Positions 34,011-45,169 of a stretch of DNA of 64,000 bases are shown here, in pieces. This DNA is from Gonatopus flavifemur (lineage: Eukaryota; Arthropoda; Insecta; Hymenoptera; Dryinidae): positions 61,806,001-61,870,000 of the forward strand of contig JAFFJZ010000001.1 in assembly GCA_018340375.1 (NCBI GenBank), read 5' to 3'. The position numbers and the translations under genes are program-made. Each line of letters starts with the position of its first letter. Position 1 is the stretch's first letter. The notes beneath the pieces were generated by a model. That model was given only the letters and a program-made list of their open reading frames with translations. It ran no database searches and had not been told where the DNA came from.

Positions 34011-34818
34011 TACATTCTTTTTCACTTGTGTATAATTTTAACAAATATAATAGAACAATAACGATACAAAGTTTATCCCTGTTTTTCAAACCAACAAGGA
34101 TTTCGTGCACCGTCGTCGTTGATCGATGAATTATTATCAACAAAAATTTGAACTTCGTTAAACGTAAGCAGAAATTTTCAATTTTTTGTTTTTTTTTTTC
34201 AACTGCTCCCAACGTCCTTATTATTAAATTCTTTTTTATTCTTCTATCATTCTACACATGTTTATATAGAATTTTTATCGAATATTATTCTTATGATGAA
34301 TCGTTGTATACAAATTGCTGAAATTTTCCGCAATGCATAAAGTTACATAAATACAGAAAAAAAACAACAATATTCAACATAACGCGTAATAAATAGTTGA
34401 TAAAAGTAGCTTAGGCGCAACAAGTTTCCCACGTAACTCATTGCGCATATTACCTTGTTCGCGTGAATTCACGAAGGACAAACATATCAAGTGCATGAAT
34501 ATTTCGTGCAAAAGTGCGTTCCGCGTTGAAAGTTGTTGAATTCGATGTGAATATAATCCCGTTGAATTTTGAATTTCGCTCTTGTTTTTTTTTTGTTTCG
34601 CATTTTCGCACGGAAAAAAAGGTTATCCCCGCCGTTTATTCAACAATAACGGAAAAAATTCGATTCAACCCTTCAATTCGAATTGAATCTTATATGGTGG
34701 AATAACGTGTATCGATCTTCTCACAGTCACCTCATTGAAATACGAAATTAGATGGAAGGAAATGATTGAGAATGAAAATAGGATTGCATCGATGATTGAA
34801 TAAGCGGGGAAGAAATCA

Positions 34819-34965
34819 ATGGCGAGGTTTGTATTTCTCGTGTTTCTTTTCTGGAACGATTACGCGGTTCGAGTCGGCGAGTGCAAAAACTCCCATAGAA
34901 AAAGGAAAAAAAGGTTTTGCAAAGTCAACAAATGCAACTCTCGTCGATGTCAGTTTTACCTGTGA
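34819..34965 (+). CDS. Putative secreted Cys-rich 48-residue peptide or first coding exon
   Basis: The ATG sits in a good insect start context (AAATCAATGG). The product begins MARFVFLVFLFWNDYAVRVG, a plausible signal peptide with an 8-9 residue hydrophobic core. The remainder has four cysteines (residues 22, 34, 39, 44) and a basic processing-like run RKRKKR at residues 27-32 directly before FCKVNKCNSRRC. If complete, it would release a short peptide with C-x4-C-x4-C. Alternatively this is the signal-peptide exon of a larger secreted protein, using GATGTCAGT (34948-34956) as donor. Local GC content is above background. Other frames are also open here. No family was recognised. Confidence 0.4.
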   Translation: MARFVFLVFLFWNDYAVRVGECKNSHRKRKKRFCKVNKCNSRRCQFYL

Positions 34966-35019
34966 CGTCAGTTCTATTTGATTCATTTCCTTCGCGTTAA
35001 TTTCGTCGTGACACAGCAA

Positions 35020-35712
35020 AATAATCGCTATCTCACCTAACCAAAGGTTTTAAGATCGATTCTTTCTTAGTTCTTTTCTTTTTTCTTGCTTTTTCTGTTG
35101 TGAGAACTGTTTGGAAAAAAAAGATCAATTTGGTTCGTGTTCATGAACAGTTTATCGATGAACAAAATTGAAGTATGGTAGAATTTCAGTGAGTTGGAGA
35201 AGTTCAGAGTTCCATGTTGAATGTTGAAATTATATAATAATGTTTTAGGTAACATCCACTCTTAGAGATTCCAAGGTTTCTTCAGTAATTGACGTTCAAG
35301 TTATGTTAAGTGAAATGAATGAGTCGAAGATTTTCTGTTTATAAACTGTAGAAAAATTTCATTCACTCGACAGTACTGGTGTTTTTCTTGCAGTCGGACA
35401 ATCGACATCAAATTGTTAACGCGGAACAGCGTAAGGTCCACGAGACTGTAAATGAATGATATAGTTTGTTGCAGTATATAAACAAAGAGGAAGGGTTAAG
35501 TGCGGATTTAGCGTCTCATTTGATGATTATTAATGATGGATCAAATATTGTTAGGTTATTCCTTCGTTACGAGATTGGCTAATTTGTCTTCGGTAGATAG
35601 TTTAAAAAATTGAACTTTTAGTTGATAGTTTCTCCGAAAGAAGGGGCAACGATTATAATTCTACTTCTCTCAAATTGTAGACCAAGATTCTTACAAATTC
35701 AATTTTTGTTTC
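35020..35712. other. AT-rich DNA, no gene seen
   Basis: Only background frames are seen. A GC-richer patch at 35400-35460 has no frame. Confidence 0.35.
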
Positions 35713-35949
35713 TACACTGTGAAAAATTATTTGAAATCACATAACTTCTTCAATCAAAATTGTAACTGAAATTCTTAATTCTTGATATTTGAATTAAATT
35801 TTCAAATTTTTACTACATCGTATCACATATTTATGTATATTCTCTTGACTAAAATTTCATACATAAGTAACTTAATTTTCAGTTATGCGATTGGAAATTG
35901 CTTCCATCAAGTGTAACTGGAGATTTGTTCAGGAATTTTGAACAGTGTA
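35713..35949. mobile_element. CACTGT...ACAGTG MITE, 237 bp
   Basis: It starts TACACTGTGAAAAATTAT and ends AATTTTGAACAGTGTA, with TA at both borders. GTAACTGAAATTC, CAGTTATGCGATTGG and GAAATTGCTTCCATC place it in the same family as 22624, 49332 and 55173. Confidence 0.6.
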
Positions 35950-37065
35950 TAATAAAAGAAAATAGGTTTTACAAATTCATTTATTGATCATTAAAGAATA
36001 TTTATTCAAACACAATCTTCGATGAATATATTGATTTCATCTTAACCAAATATATATATTTAGATTTATCAATTAAGAATGAAATACTTCTCTCAACATA
36101 GATCTACGATACGATAATTCAAATGATATTTCACAGGCGTGCGTGCTTAGGTAATTAATATCCTTTGAATTCTCATTGCAAACAATATGAAGCCTTTGAA
36201 GAGACACACTGTACAAATAAATGATACCCCAAAATATAAACACGTATTTCTATTATTTGAGAAAATCAAAAGACAACTCAACAAAATATCAAATTCTTTG
36301 CACAGTCAAAAAGAGGATGATTTTGTCGAAGAAAAAACGGTAACGTTGAAAAAGATTATGTGATCTGTATCTTCATCCAACCATTGAAAAAAGCTATTTG
36401 AATAATCGCGTGAGATGTATGGAACATGATAAATACTTATGAATTTATGGATTTGTTTTACGGTAAATTTGGGGACAATTTCTATAAAGATTTCAAACAA
36501 ATCATGGTAATTCTAGGTAAATTGATGTAGATTCAATAACAGTTGCGGTAAATCATGCTCCGGAATTGTCTGTATATTGGAAATTTCAGTTCAAATTGTG
36601 GGGAATGTGACAAATAGGTTCTTTGCGTGTTAGTACAGTGAAATTTGACCAGTGAAGAAAAACACATGGAATTCAACTTTTTTTTTTGTCGTAGTTGAAT
36701 AATGCAAGGAACAAAATTTGGTGACTTTAACTGAGCTGTTGGTTTTAAGACAGCTAAATTTGAACTGTTACAGTACATTAATGTAGCTTTCTTTACTGAA
36801 ATAATTCAACATTCTGCTGTAAAAACTGGAAATTATCAATAACCGTATTGTCAAATGTGAACTCCATTTAACCAAAATATTCAAAAGTGTGACAAGAATA
36901 TTTTTCAACTTCTAGTCAGTACACAGAATTTTGTGTCACCACACAATGGTGAATGGTCCTCTCAGAGTTTGTGTTCAAAACAACATATTAGATTGTCGAA
37001 TGGATGGTTTTTCAATGTCAACTCAACATTTACGTGTCGATTCAATATATTTTGTGTGTTCATAT
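35950..37065. other. AT-rich DNA, no gene seen
   Basis: Minus-strand frames of 64 and 81 codons (36306-36778) have no domain. No TIR pair was delimited. Confidence 0.35.
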
Positions 37066-37640
37066 TTAAGGGGTCTTTCTGGTCAAGGTTTTCAAGAAAA
37101 AATTGGAATATCGTTTTGAAAATGTGTAGATATATTTATTAGACCTTAAATATTACAAAAAAAATTTTTTTCGAGATTCAAACAAATTTTTTTTCGTTAC
37201 ACTAATTTAAACAACAAAAAACACTCAAAAAAATGAGGGTGAGAGTGATTTGGGACGACCGAATGATCTGGAAAAAAAAAACAAAATTGATGGCAAATTA
37301 TTTCTTGTTGAAGTGGGTTTGGCATGAACTGGGATCTTTTTGATTGGTCAAAAATTGTCCGATTTGCATTCGATTTTCCACCCTCAAAAATCGATTTTTT
37401 CAAAAAATGGCCGCCAATTTGTTATTTTTTGATTTTTTAAGGATTTGCCATTCTTTTTTTCTTCAAATCATCCGGTCGCTCCAAATCACTCCCATTGTCA
37501 AATTTGTGTTTTTGTTTTTTGTTCAAATTAGTATAACGAGGAAAAAATTTTTTTGGTCATATTTAATGTTTAATAAACATATCTACACATTTTCTAAGCG
37601 ATATCTCAATGTTTTCTATGAGAAAATAATGTTTGAAAAA
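37066..37640. mobile_element. Long foldback element beginning at TTAAGGGG
   Basis: TTAAGGGGTC at 37066 resembles the left end of the TTAA elements near 30-31 kb. Arms of over 150 bp are inverted: TGTGTAGATATATTTATTAG on the left, and AATAAACATATCTACACA on the right. GAGTGATTTGGGACGACCG is likewise paired with CGGTCGCTCCAAATCACTC. The right terminus with CCCC is lost. Non-coding. Confidence 0.6.
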
Positions 37641-37644
37641 ACGT

Positions 37645-39460
37645 AATTAATCAATATAACTCACGAGTGGACCGTTTGGAACATAGACGTGTGTCAAAAA
37701 TACACAAAATAATTGTTCACTGTGTCACAGAAAATTACCCAGGGAGTTGTGTGCTTTTGTAAACTGTAAGAATCTTCTCACTGTATTATTTATGTTCCAA
37801 AATCTTGAGAAAATCCGCATATTTATAATAAGCAGTCCTAAGAACGGAATTTTTGTTCCCGTACACTACGATGGATCTGGTGCACGATGTTTATAATTCT
37901 TGACAGACCACGTAAATGTATAAAAACATTTGCTTGCAGGATCAATTTACATTTCACGTAAATACAGTTTGTACATCGTGTGTATGAACCAGCATTGCCG
38001 CATATATATATCACTTGCACGATATAAACCGTTTGTCATCGAACACGTACCATGAATCACCATATGAACAAATTGAGGATGTTTCCACATTTATTTATTA
38101 TTGATAAACGTGTGGTTGGAATTTATAATGTATTCCATGTTAAATCCAATCGATACAGATCTCCTCTTCGAAAAAGAACAAAAGATGATAATTTATTAAT
38201 AATTAATCAATTTTCTTCATCGTGAATCATGATTCCTCAACTGCCAATAAATTACAAATCAATTGTGTGACTTTCGTTTGTATAAAATAACAAGTTCACT
38301 CCTGAATTTCATTCAAAGCTCTGCATCTATGTATTAGATTCGAAACTTGAATTAAAATGAATCCCAATTTATTTCTCAATAATTACTGCGTCAGTTTTTT
38401 ACGGCACAAACCTGATCTTTCGATTAAATCTCATATTTTCTTGCTATATTGAAATATATACTCTGTAATATCAAAAATTTATCGATCAATTGTTTTGATA
38501 TCAAATTCTGTATTCTTCAAACCAATTTTCCGATCATTCAGTTCAACCCTTAATAAATAAACATGGTTCACTCGACGAAACTTTCTCCCGAACACCTTCA
38601 TCCATGTTTTCATTTGTTTATTTTGTTATGTTGTTCAAGCAAATCCATAAATCATCGATACCGCGATTTTTCCGAATTTTTTTTAGCACTTTTGAATACT
38701 TTTCAAAGCGCTGGACACGAATGAACCATCTTCACCTTTTGAAGGTGCCAAAAAGCAAACACTTTACCTTTCAAAGGTTATAAATCGATAAGAGCCCAAT
38801 AGTGGATAAGGAGAGAATTTTTTAATGAAAACAATTGTTCGAAACTGATTTTCTTTTGGGAGGTGTTAATTTGAAAATAGACATTTTAAGTTTCTGCTAT
38901 TACAATTATAAATTTGTTGCCGTAGTGCAAGTTTAGTTGGTATTTCTAAGGGAATGGCTGTCAGTTGGCTAAATATTGTAGCTAGAGAATGTTTTCCATG
39001 TAAAACCTGGACAAAATAGGAGGTCCCTTGATCAGATCAAAGAATTGATTCAATAAACATCCTCCCCGTCATTTTCATCATCATTGAATATATTTCTGTA
39101 TATACTCCGAAACTATAGAGCAAATTTTATCGAATTATCCTTGGAATTTTATAATTTTCATTCCATAGATTCATAAAACTTAGAAAATATTCAATTTAAG
39201 AAGTATTATATCAGATTCACCGTTGTAGATTGCATAACTATAATAAAATGCTTTGTTATGAATTGTCATGACGTTTGAACTAGAAGAATGCAACATCGAC
39301 TTTCATTCGGTTCACATCAAGTTGAAGATTGAAACGGCAAGAACGATTGTCATAATGAAAGGTTCATCAAATGTCACTGTACTATTACCGTGTGAAGGAA
39401 ACTAAAAAAAAGCAGTGAGTTGATATCTTTGCACTATCTGAAAACTGCAAGATAAATTTA
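37645..39460. other. AT-rich DNA, no gene seen
   Basis: No supported feature beyond short AT-rich frames. CACCTTTTGAAGGTG at 38731 is a perfect small palindrome. Confidence 0.4.
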
Positions 39461-39464
39461 AAAA

Positions 39465-39915
39465 CTATTCCCTAGTGTATGCTGTAAAAATTATAGAAGA
39501 AATTTTTCCTTGCTCCTTGAATGCTGATGGTGAATTTCCTCCCCTGGTCGTGGATGAATTATTTAAGAAGCCCTTGAATTTTTCGAATTCGAGGAAAAGT
39601 TCCACCAAATCTACAAGGTTTTTAACGCTGCATTAGAGTAACTTGCTAAAGTTTCACAAGTATATAGTGAGGCACTTGCAAATAGTCTGTTTTCTGAGAT
39701 TATTATATAACCTAGTTTCCCTTTAACACAGCTTTACAAAACTAGTAATCGCTCAGAGCATTTCTGTTGAGGTAACTTCAGCTGAAACCAAGCGACATGA
39801 GGCCATATTATTCACAGATGCTGCGGTAATGAATCGAGAATAATCATTAGAAATGCAAAAGCATATATAGAAAATTTATATCAAGTATTTGATATTCCCT
39901 TCATTCGAGTATAGA
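39465..39915 (-). pseudogene. Decayed spliced gene, copy 2 (pairs with 14243-14938)
   Basis: On the minus strand an exon with NMASCRLVSAEVTSTEML, a TGA, then AITSF ends at 39738 before donor GTAAAG. The next exon starts at 39632 with CSVKNLVDLVELFLEFEKFK, then GFLNNSSTTRGGNSPSAFKE, and stays open for 55 codons to a TAG at 39465-39467. The intron is 105 nt, and the base pair where copy 1 has its AG acceptor is AA here, which would disable splicing. Farther upstream GAAGGGAATATCAAA matches GAAGGGAATCCCAAA of copy 1. In the 39 bases before the donor the two copies agree at about three quarters of positions. Function is unknown. Confidence 0.5.
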
Positions 39916-39919
39916 GTAG

Positions 39920-42698
39920 TAAATGAAACTTATCTGAAAAATCGTTGCGTATTTGCTCTTCAAGCTCACTTTCCAGTAAAAACAAAGTAATTTTTGTTTC
40001 GCAACCAATTCCATATATTGAACAATTGCGAGTAATGAGAAGGGAAAATGATTGAAATTCAACACAAAATTTTCCATTTAATATTCATTTGCATAAAAGA
40101 AAGTACGGATGTTTGTCATCATTATAATTTAACAATATGAATAATACAGTGAGTTGACGAGAACGTATAATGAGCGAATGCATTATTTTATTCAACATAG
40201 AAATAGAGTATGAGCGTCGTTGAGCTATCAACAGGAAGATAATATACGAAGGACATAAGACTCGTACTTACCATGTGATTACTCAACTAACTAACTAGGT
40301 GCACTTATTACCTGCCCACACTCACGCACACACATACTTATTTCTGAGCATATATAATACCATACTTTGATATCATTTTCGACGTTGAAGGCAGAATGTC
40401 AATCGACTCACGATAAAAAGTAGAACACCCTTATCTTTCGAATAATAATCACACCACACATCACCAAGAAAACTAATATACGTAAAAGTCATACATATTT
40501 TTGTAATACATTTCTCCATTTTTTATCTATTTCATCAGTTAAATTCTGTATTCCTTAGAGTTGGAAATTTTACGTCTCCTTCCCTTTATCTAAAATAATA
40601 TATTTCAATGGAAGTTAATTGTCACATCATTAAATTTTATCAGTATGATGTATAATTCATGACATCAGTGTTATTCAAAGGTACTTCAAAATACTTATCG
40701 ATACGTCATTCGGATAATTGAAATTGGCAATTTTTGAAACAAGTATGTAATTTTTCAAATTATACTGCATAAAAGCGAACAAGAAGATTCAACATCTATA
40801 ATTTCATGCGATCTCTCATGAGTGGTGGTTATCATTAATCCATTTTTTATTCACTATTCACACCGAATTTTTCGAATTGTGGATATAAGTTGTTCAGAGA
40901 TACATTGTATTCGATAAGGGTGTGCTTTATGAATAGATCTAACAATGAACTGTGTACTGTAGTATGAAAATGTACGATATTCAGCGTGAAAAAAAAACAA
41001 ATAGAATTAGAAAAAGTAGATCCCGTGCGGGTAAGTTTCGAAATTAGTGATTCTTATCATTCTAACCTTATTTAAATTCCAGCGAACATGATACGTTGAA
41101 TTTATTATTTATTTGTTTCTCAAAACACTGTTTGGAGTTCATATCCTGCACCATAAAATGAAATTATCTTTGATTTCTCGTATACATCAATATCGAGGAC
41201 AAACTTGAATATCAAAACAATTTCGATTTTATAACGAATAATATTCAAACATTCGATTCACTCGAATAGAAGAAACATATATCTTCCCGCGAACCATTGT
41301 CGCGCGAATATCAAATACATCATTTTGAAATATGAAACAAAAAAAAAAGAAATAATGCCTATTCCGATGACAATATGTTTCCAGGTTTATAGAGGAAGCA
41401 ATTTTTCTTCATCAGTAGATTCAATAACCGTGAAATGTATTGCAAAATTTTGTTCCTACATGATATACGATCTTAAAGTTATTCTTTACGCGGTGTCCAG
41501 GGTATAAAATATCGTATGTAAAAGGTTCTCAGTTTCTCTTTATTACGAAAAGTATAGCATCGTCATTGGGATTGTTGTAAAAACAAATATCACTCTTAAC
41601 GGGCAAAATTTGAACGTTCACGTGAAGAGTATAATATCTCGAAACAAGGTTAAATTATAGCAGGTATACAATACCATATAGTACTAATTATACTTGTGTA
41701 ATTCGACAGAAAAGGTTATGAGAATGACTAGTGTCGTGTAATGAGCGGTTACACAAATGAATCAAGGATTAGAATAAAAAAGCGCCAAACGTTACCTGTT
41801 GCATATGGTGCAACAGTCCTCCATTGTTTTCGCTGAACACAACTCTGATGATCAGAATTCTTTATGCGAAAACACGCTCGATATTGTATTTTATACGGTA
41901 TGATTATTAAGGGAACTCGAGCGTAGAAATTGAGGGAGAAACACGGGATCCTTGGAAAAAAGAATTAAAGAATAGTCAAATGATAAAAAAATTCGTGGTG
42001 TAACGTTGTTCAAAATTGGCGGTGTTGGAAAAAGTCCAACCCGCATAGTGTTGTTTCAACACTTCCATTTCGTACAGTCAGAGAAGAAAATTATTGATTT
42101 GATATGAACCAATTTGTTCATTTGGTCAATAATGAATAAATACAAAATCAAGCATCATTGTCCGTTTCATCAGAAAAATTACACGATTCAATCTGTTTTT
42201 GACTTTATATTTATGTTCCTTGGTATTATTTTTTACGCCCTTTCATCAGAGCTCACGCTCTTTGATTCAAGAACTGGAATTGAAATAGGAAGACGATGGT
42301 GGCGGTATTTTTTCTGTTTATCAACAACGTACTGATGATGTACGTGGTGATGTTGTGGAACATTGAAAGAAATTCGACATTCGTCGTACACTAGTTGATT
42401 TTTTTCTGCGTAGAGAGTGCAAATTATTTCTGAAAAACAGTGAAATGTACTTCATCAAGTGAAGTTCGATATTAGGAATTCATAATTCTCTTATTTGAAC
42501 AATAAGAATTCTGAAATACGTCAACAAGTTTAATCCTTCAGATTTGAGAACAGATGAAACACTCATTTGGCTGATTTCTTCCCTTGCATGCAAAAGAGCT
42601 GGTCGAGTGGATTGTCGTATGAACCTCCAGTAGAAATATTAGTTTATTGAAAACAATATTGGAAGGGAAAATACAGGGTGAAACTTGAAAAGGTAGAC
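39920..42698. other. AT-rich DNA, no gene assigned
   Basis: Frames of 60-73 codons at 41325 and 42114 have no context. GTTACCTGTTGCATATGGTGCAACAG near 41795 contains GTTGCATATGGTGCAAC, a small palindrome. Otherwise nothing is supported. Confidence 0.35.
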
Positions 42699-42872
42699 CC
42701 ATGGAAAAATTACAATGTGGATCCTGTGTGAAATTTACTACACAGTTCTGTTGGATTTACGTTGTTATCATAGTTACTTTACATAACAATGTAAATATGA
42801 CATTCTTTTCAATGTAAATTTTACTCCAATTGCATTTACATGAGCAGTCATGTTACGTTACTTTTTTCCGTG
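42699..42872. mobile_element. GTAAATTTTAC-type MITE, uninterrupted copy
   Basis: This is the reverse-oriented relative of 6213-6672. The left end CCATGGAAAAATTACAATG and right end CGTTACTTTTTTCCGTG are decayed caps. Shared interior words are TGTTGGATTTAC, AATGTAAATTTTAC and TCCAATTGCATTTACATG. It shows the element's state before the 220-bp insertion seen in the other copy. Confidence 0.6.
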
Positions 42873-43207
42873 AAGAGCTGTCGTAGATATGTAAAAATTA
42901 AACGTTTGGCAGATAATAGACAGGGTTGGAGGATTTCATCAAACCAGTCATAAGACTGATTGATATGAAATAAGTCTGGTACAGACATGTTGCAACCGTT
43001 CTGCTATATTTTGTGACCTTGGTGCAGAAATCCCTCCAGTCATTCTCTAGATGATTCAAAAGCCCCACAAGGGTCTAGGAAGAGACATGCAAAGTCTAGA
43101 GAGTGACGAGAGTGTCGCACAGATAGCAGAAGAATGGTCGAAATTAACATTTTTGCTTGGATTTCAAGTGGTTCAAAATGGTGTCAGAATTGATACCATG
43201 TGAATTC

Positions 43208-43401
43208 TACACGGAAAAAATAATTTAGCTGCAGCAGCTAAGTAGCTGGCACGAACACGGACAGCCATTAAACTGGCTCCTGCAGCTAAATTTTAGCTGT
43301 GACAGCAAAAAACTTTGCATTTGTAGTTAATTTATTTGCGGTAACAGCTAAAATTTAGCTAGCTACTTAGCTGCTGCAGCTGAATTTATTTTTTCCGTGT
43401 A
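43208..43401. mobile_element. AGCT-themed foldback MITE, copy B
   Basis: The element has TACACGGAAAAAATAATTTA at the left and AATTTATTTTTTCCGTGTA at the right, with TA borders. It carries the same AGCTGCAGCAGCTAAGTAGC arm as the copy at 17704, but lacks part of the right arm (the GTCCGTGTCCGTGC segment), so the hairpin is asymmetric. Confidence 0.8.
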
Positions 43402-43650
43402 TAGAAGTCCACCCCGAAATTCGGTTCCAAAATAACTCCAGATGGTGCGAGGATGACACGATGCGATATTAAAAGAACAATATTTGATGTGAAATTTTTC
43501 CAACGCAGTCTATTTTTTCCAGTGTACATTGTGAGCTCTTAGAAGTTTCAATAATAACCAAATTATATGAGCTGAAGCAAAAACATTAGAACGACAATAC
43601 CCATCGTAACCTTACGACCGCGAACAAGGTCCACAGAGCGAAGAATTTAA

Positions 43651-43800
43651 ATGAATTCTCCTGTTGCTCGAGTAACGCGATTCGCAGAACTGTCTAGGCC
43701 CTCACGAGGACCTTATCAGGGGCTAGCGAGGAACTTAGGAGTACCGACGACGTCACGCTTGTTCAAACGTTTACGAAGGCCAGACTCAACAGGAAATTGA
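43651..43800 (+). CDS. GC-rich coding-like island, 49-residue frame
   Basis: An ATG at 43651 opens 49 codons: MNSPVARVTRFAELSRPSRG, then PYQGLARNLGVPTTSRLFKR and a basic tail. On the minus strand the same island reads QFPVESGLRKRLNKRDVVGT then PKFLASP and a stop (43799-43713), with very coding-like codons (CGT, GTC, GGT, CTC). Both strands look plausible and only one, at most, is likely real. GC is near 50 percent against about 33 percent around it. It could also be a 5' leader exon. No family was recognised. Confidence 0.3.
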   Translation: MNSPVARVTRFAELSRPSRGPYQGLARNLGVPTTSRLFKRLRRPDSTGN

Positions 43801-43954
43801 AAACGATGCTAGAATCGTTGGTTTAAAATATAAAAACGAGAGAAGTAGAAAAACTCAACAATTCATCAAACTGTACTTTGAAAATCAGTTAAAAAAATAA
43901 CAGTTATTATTACACCTCGTCTAGCATATTAGAACACAATGTCGCGTTATTACA

Positions 43955-44143
43955 ATGTTCTTCTTTCTTGTGATATTTATACATTCGCGCCAACTTACAA
44001 GTAATAATTGTTTCAAAAGGAATTCTCCAAGACGTCCCGGTTTCTCGTCAAATCTCGCAATTGAAGGAAAGTTATGTATATATATATATATATACACACA
44101 CTTATATTCACAATACGAAAAAGTTCTTATGTGTTGTACGTAA
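43955..44143 (+). CDS. Short frame with signal-peptide-like start
   Basis: ATG in context TTACAATGT opens MFFFLVIFIHSRQLTSNNCF, then RNSPRRPGFSSNLAIEGK, and runs into a TA microsatellite at 44077. The hydrophobic core FFFLVIFI is short. If real, the coding part would have to leave by splicing before the microsatellite. No donor is obvious. Confidence 0.15.
   Translation: MFFFLVIFIHSRQLTSNNCFKRNSPRRPGFSSNLAIEGKLCIYIYIYTHLYSQYEKVLMCCT
44074..44102. repeat. (TA)n(CA)n microsatellite
   Basis: About ten TA units run directly into CACACA. Confidence 0.9.
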
Positions 44144-44900
44144 AGACGTTAAGGATGGTATTGTGTTTCCTAACAATGTGTCTTGAAACGAACGGATAGT
44201 CCTTTTTTTTTCCAACGTCTCTTTTTCTTACCTCGAAGTTTCGATCTCTGGTACGAAAGACATTCGAAAAATACTTCCTTTCTCCCCTTTGACGTACACT
44301 ATAAAACTCGTTACTCAAAGTTTACGTAAAAGGATGAAAAAAATATATCAAATATCGATTTTCAACTATGCTCTGTATTCACAAATGAATTAAATGAGAT
44401 ACGTACAGGCCTTAATAGTTGCTCATATTAATAATATGATTATTGACAGTTTGCGTGTTTTCTCAATGTTGCCTTGTCCCATTTGTACATGCAATAATGT
44501 AACATTACTTTCCCACATTCACAGAGACAAGGGCAGGTCTCTATACCACCGCTATTTGCTATTCTTTTGATACTCACACGTTGACCAAAGATCAAGAACA
44601 ACCGGTGAGATGCGCATATTGATTCACATTGTCGCCTACCATTTTGACATCTGCAAAAGCAATTTACAAAAACTACATTTCAATCTCTTAGACTCGCTAA
44701 GATCCTATTTGTATCTGTAATTTCAGTTTTATACACTTCACGTCAATTATTACGCGTGTTCATTGAATATTCAATCATATTCATACACGATAACACGTAG
44801 CATCATTTTTATAAAGTATTTATCGATTTTATATCTCTACTTTATTTTCCGTTTCATCGCAAGGTGAACACGAGTATACTTGAATTGTTGAATCTCTATA

Positions 44901-45161
44901 TTATGTTATTAGAACAAATGCGATTAATCTGTAATCGATTAATAATCGTGACACGAATTGTTTCATACGTCTGCTTTTTTGTTGTCTATTAATTTTCAAA
45001 AGTTGGAATAAAATATCAATATAAACATCGATTTCTTCTGAAAGATTCTTATGAAGAAGCTTCAATATTTCTTCTCGTACAAACATTTTTCCACGACTGT
45101 GCCGTCTGTATTCTCGAACTCGCCATATTGACTTAAGAATTACGAAAGATAAAAGATGCAA
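44901..45161 (-). CDS. Unrecognised helical, charged frame
   Basis: A minus-strand frame of 86 codons contains SIWRVREYRRHSRGK, then MFVREEILKLLHKNLSEEID, VYIDILFQLLKINRQQ and KSRRMKQFVSRLLIDYRL. The alternation of charged and aliphatic residues suggests amphipathic helices. There is no ATG at the open-frame start (TTG); the first ATG is at MFVREE. The opposite strand is mostly closed. No domain was recognised; it could be an exon of a larger protein. Confidence 0.3.
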   Translation of the reverse strand: MHLLSFVILKSIWRVREYRRHSRGKMFVREEILKLLHKNLSEEIDVYIDILFQLLKINRQQKSRRMKQFVSRLLIDYRLIAFVLIT

Positions 45162-45169
45162 ATTCGTTC

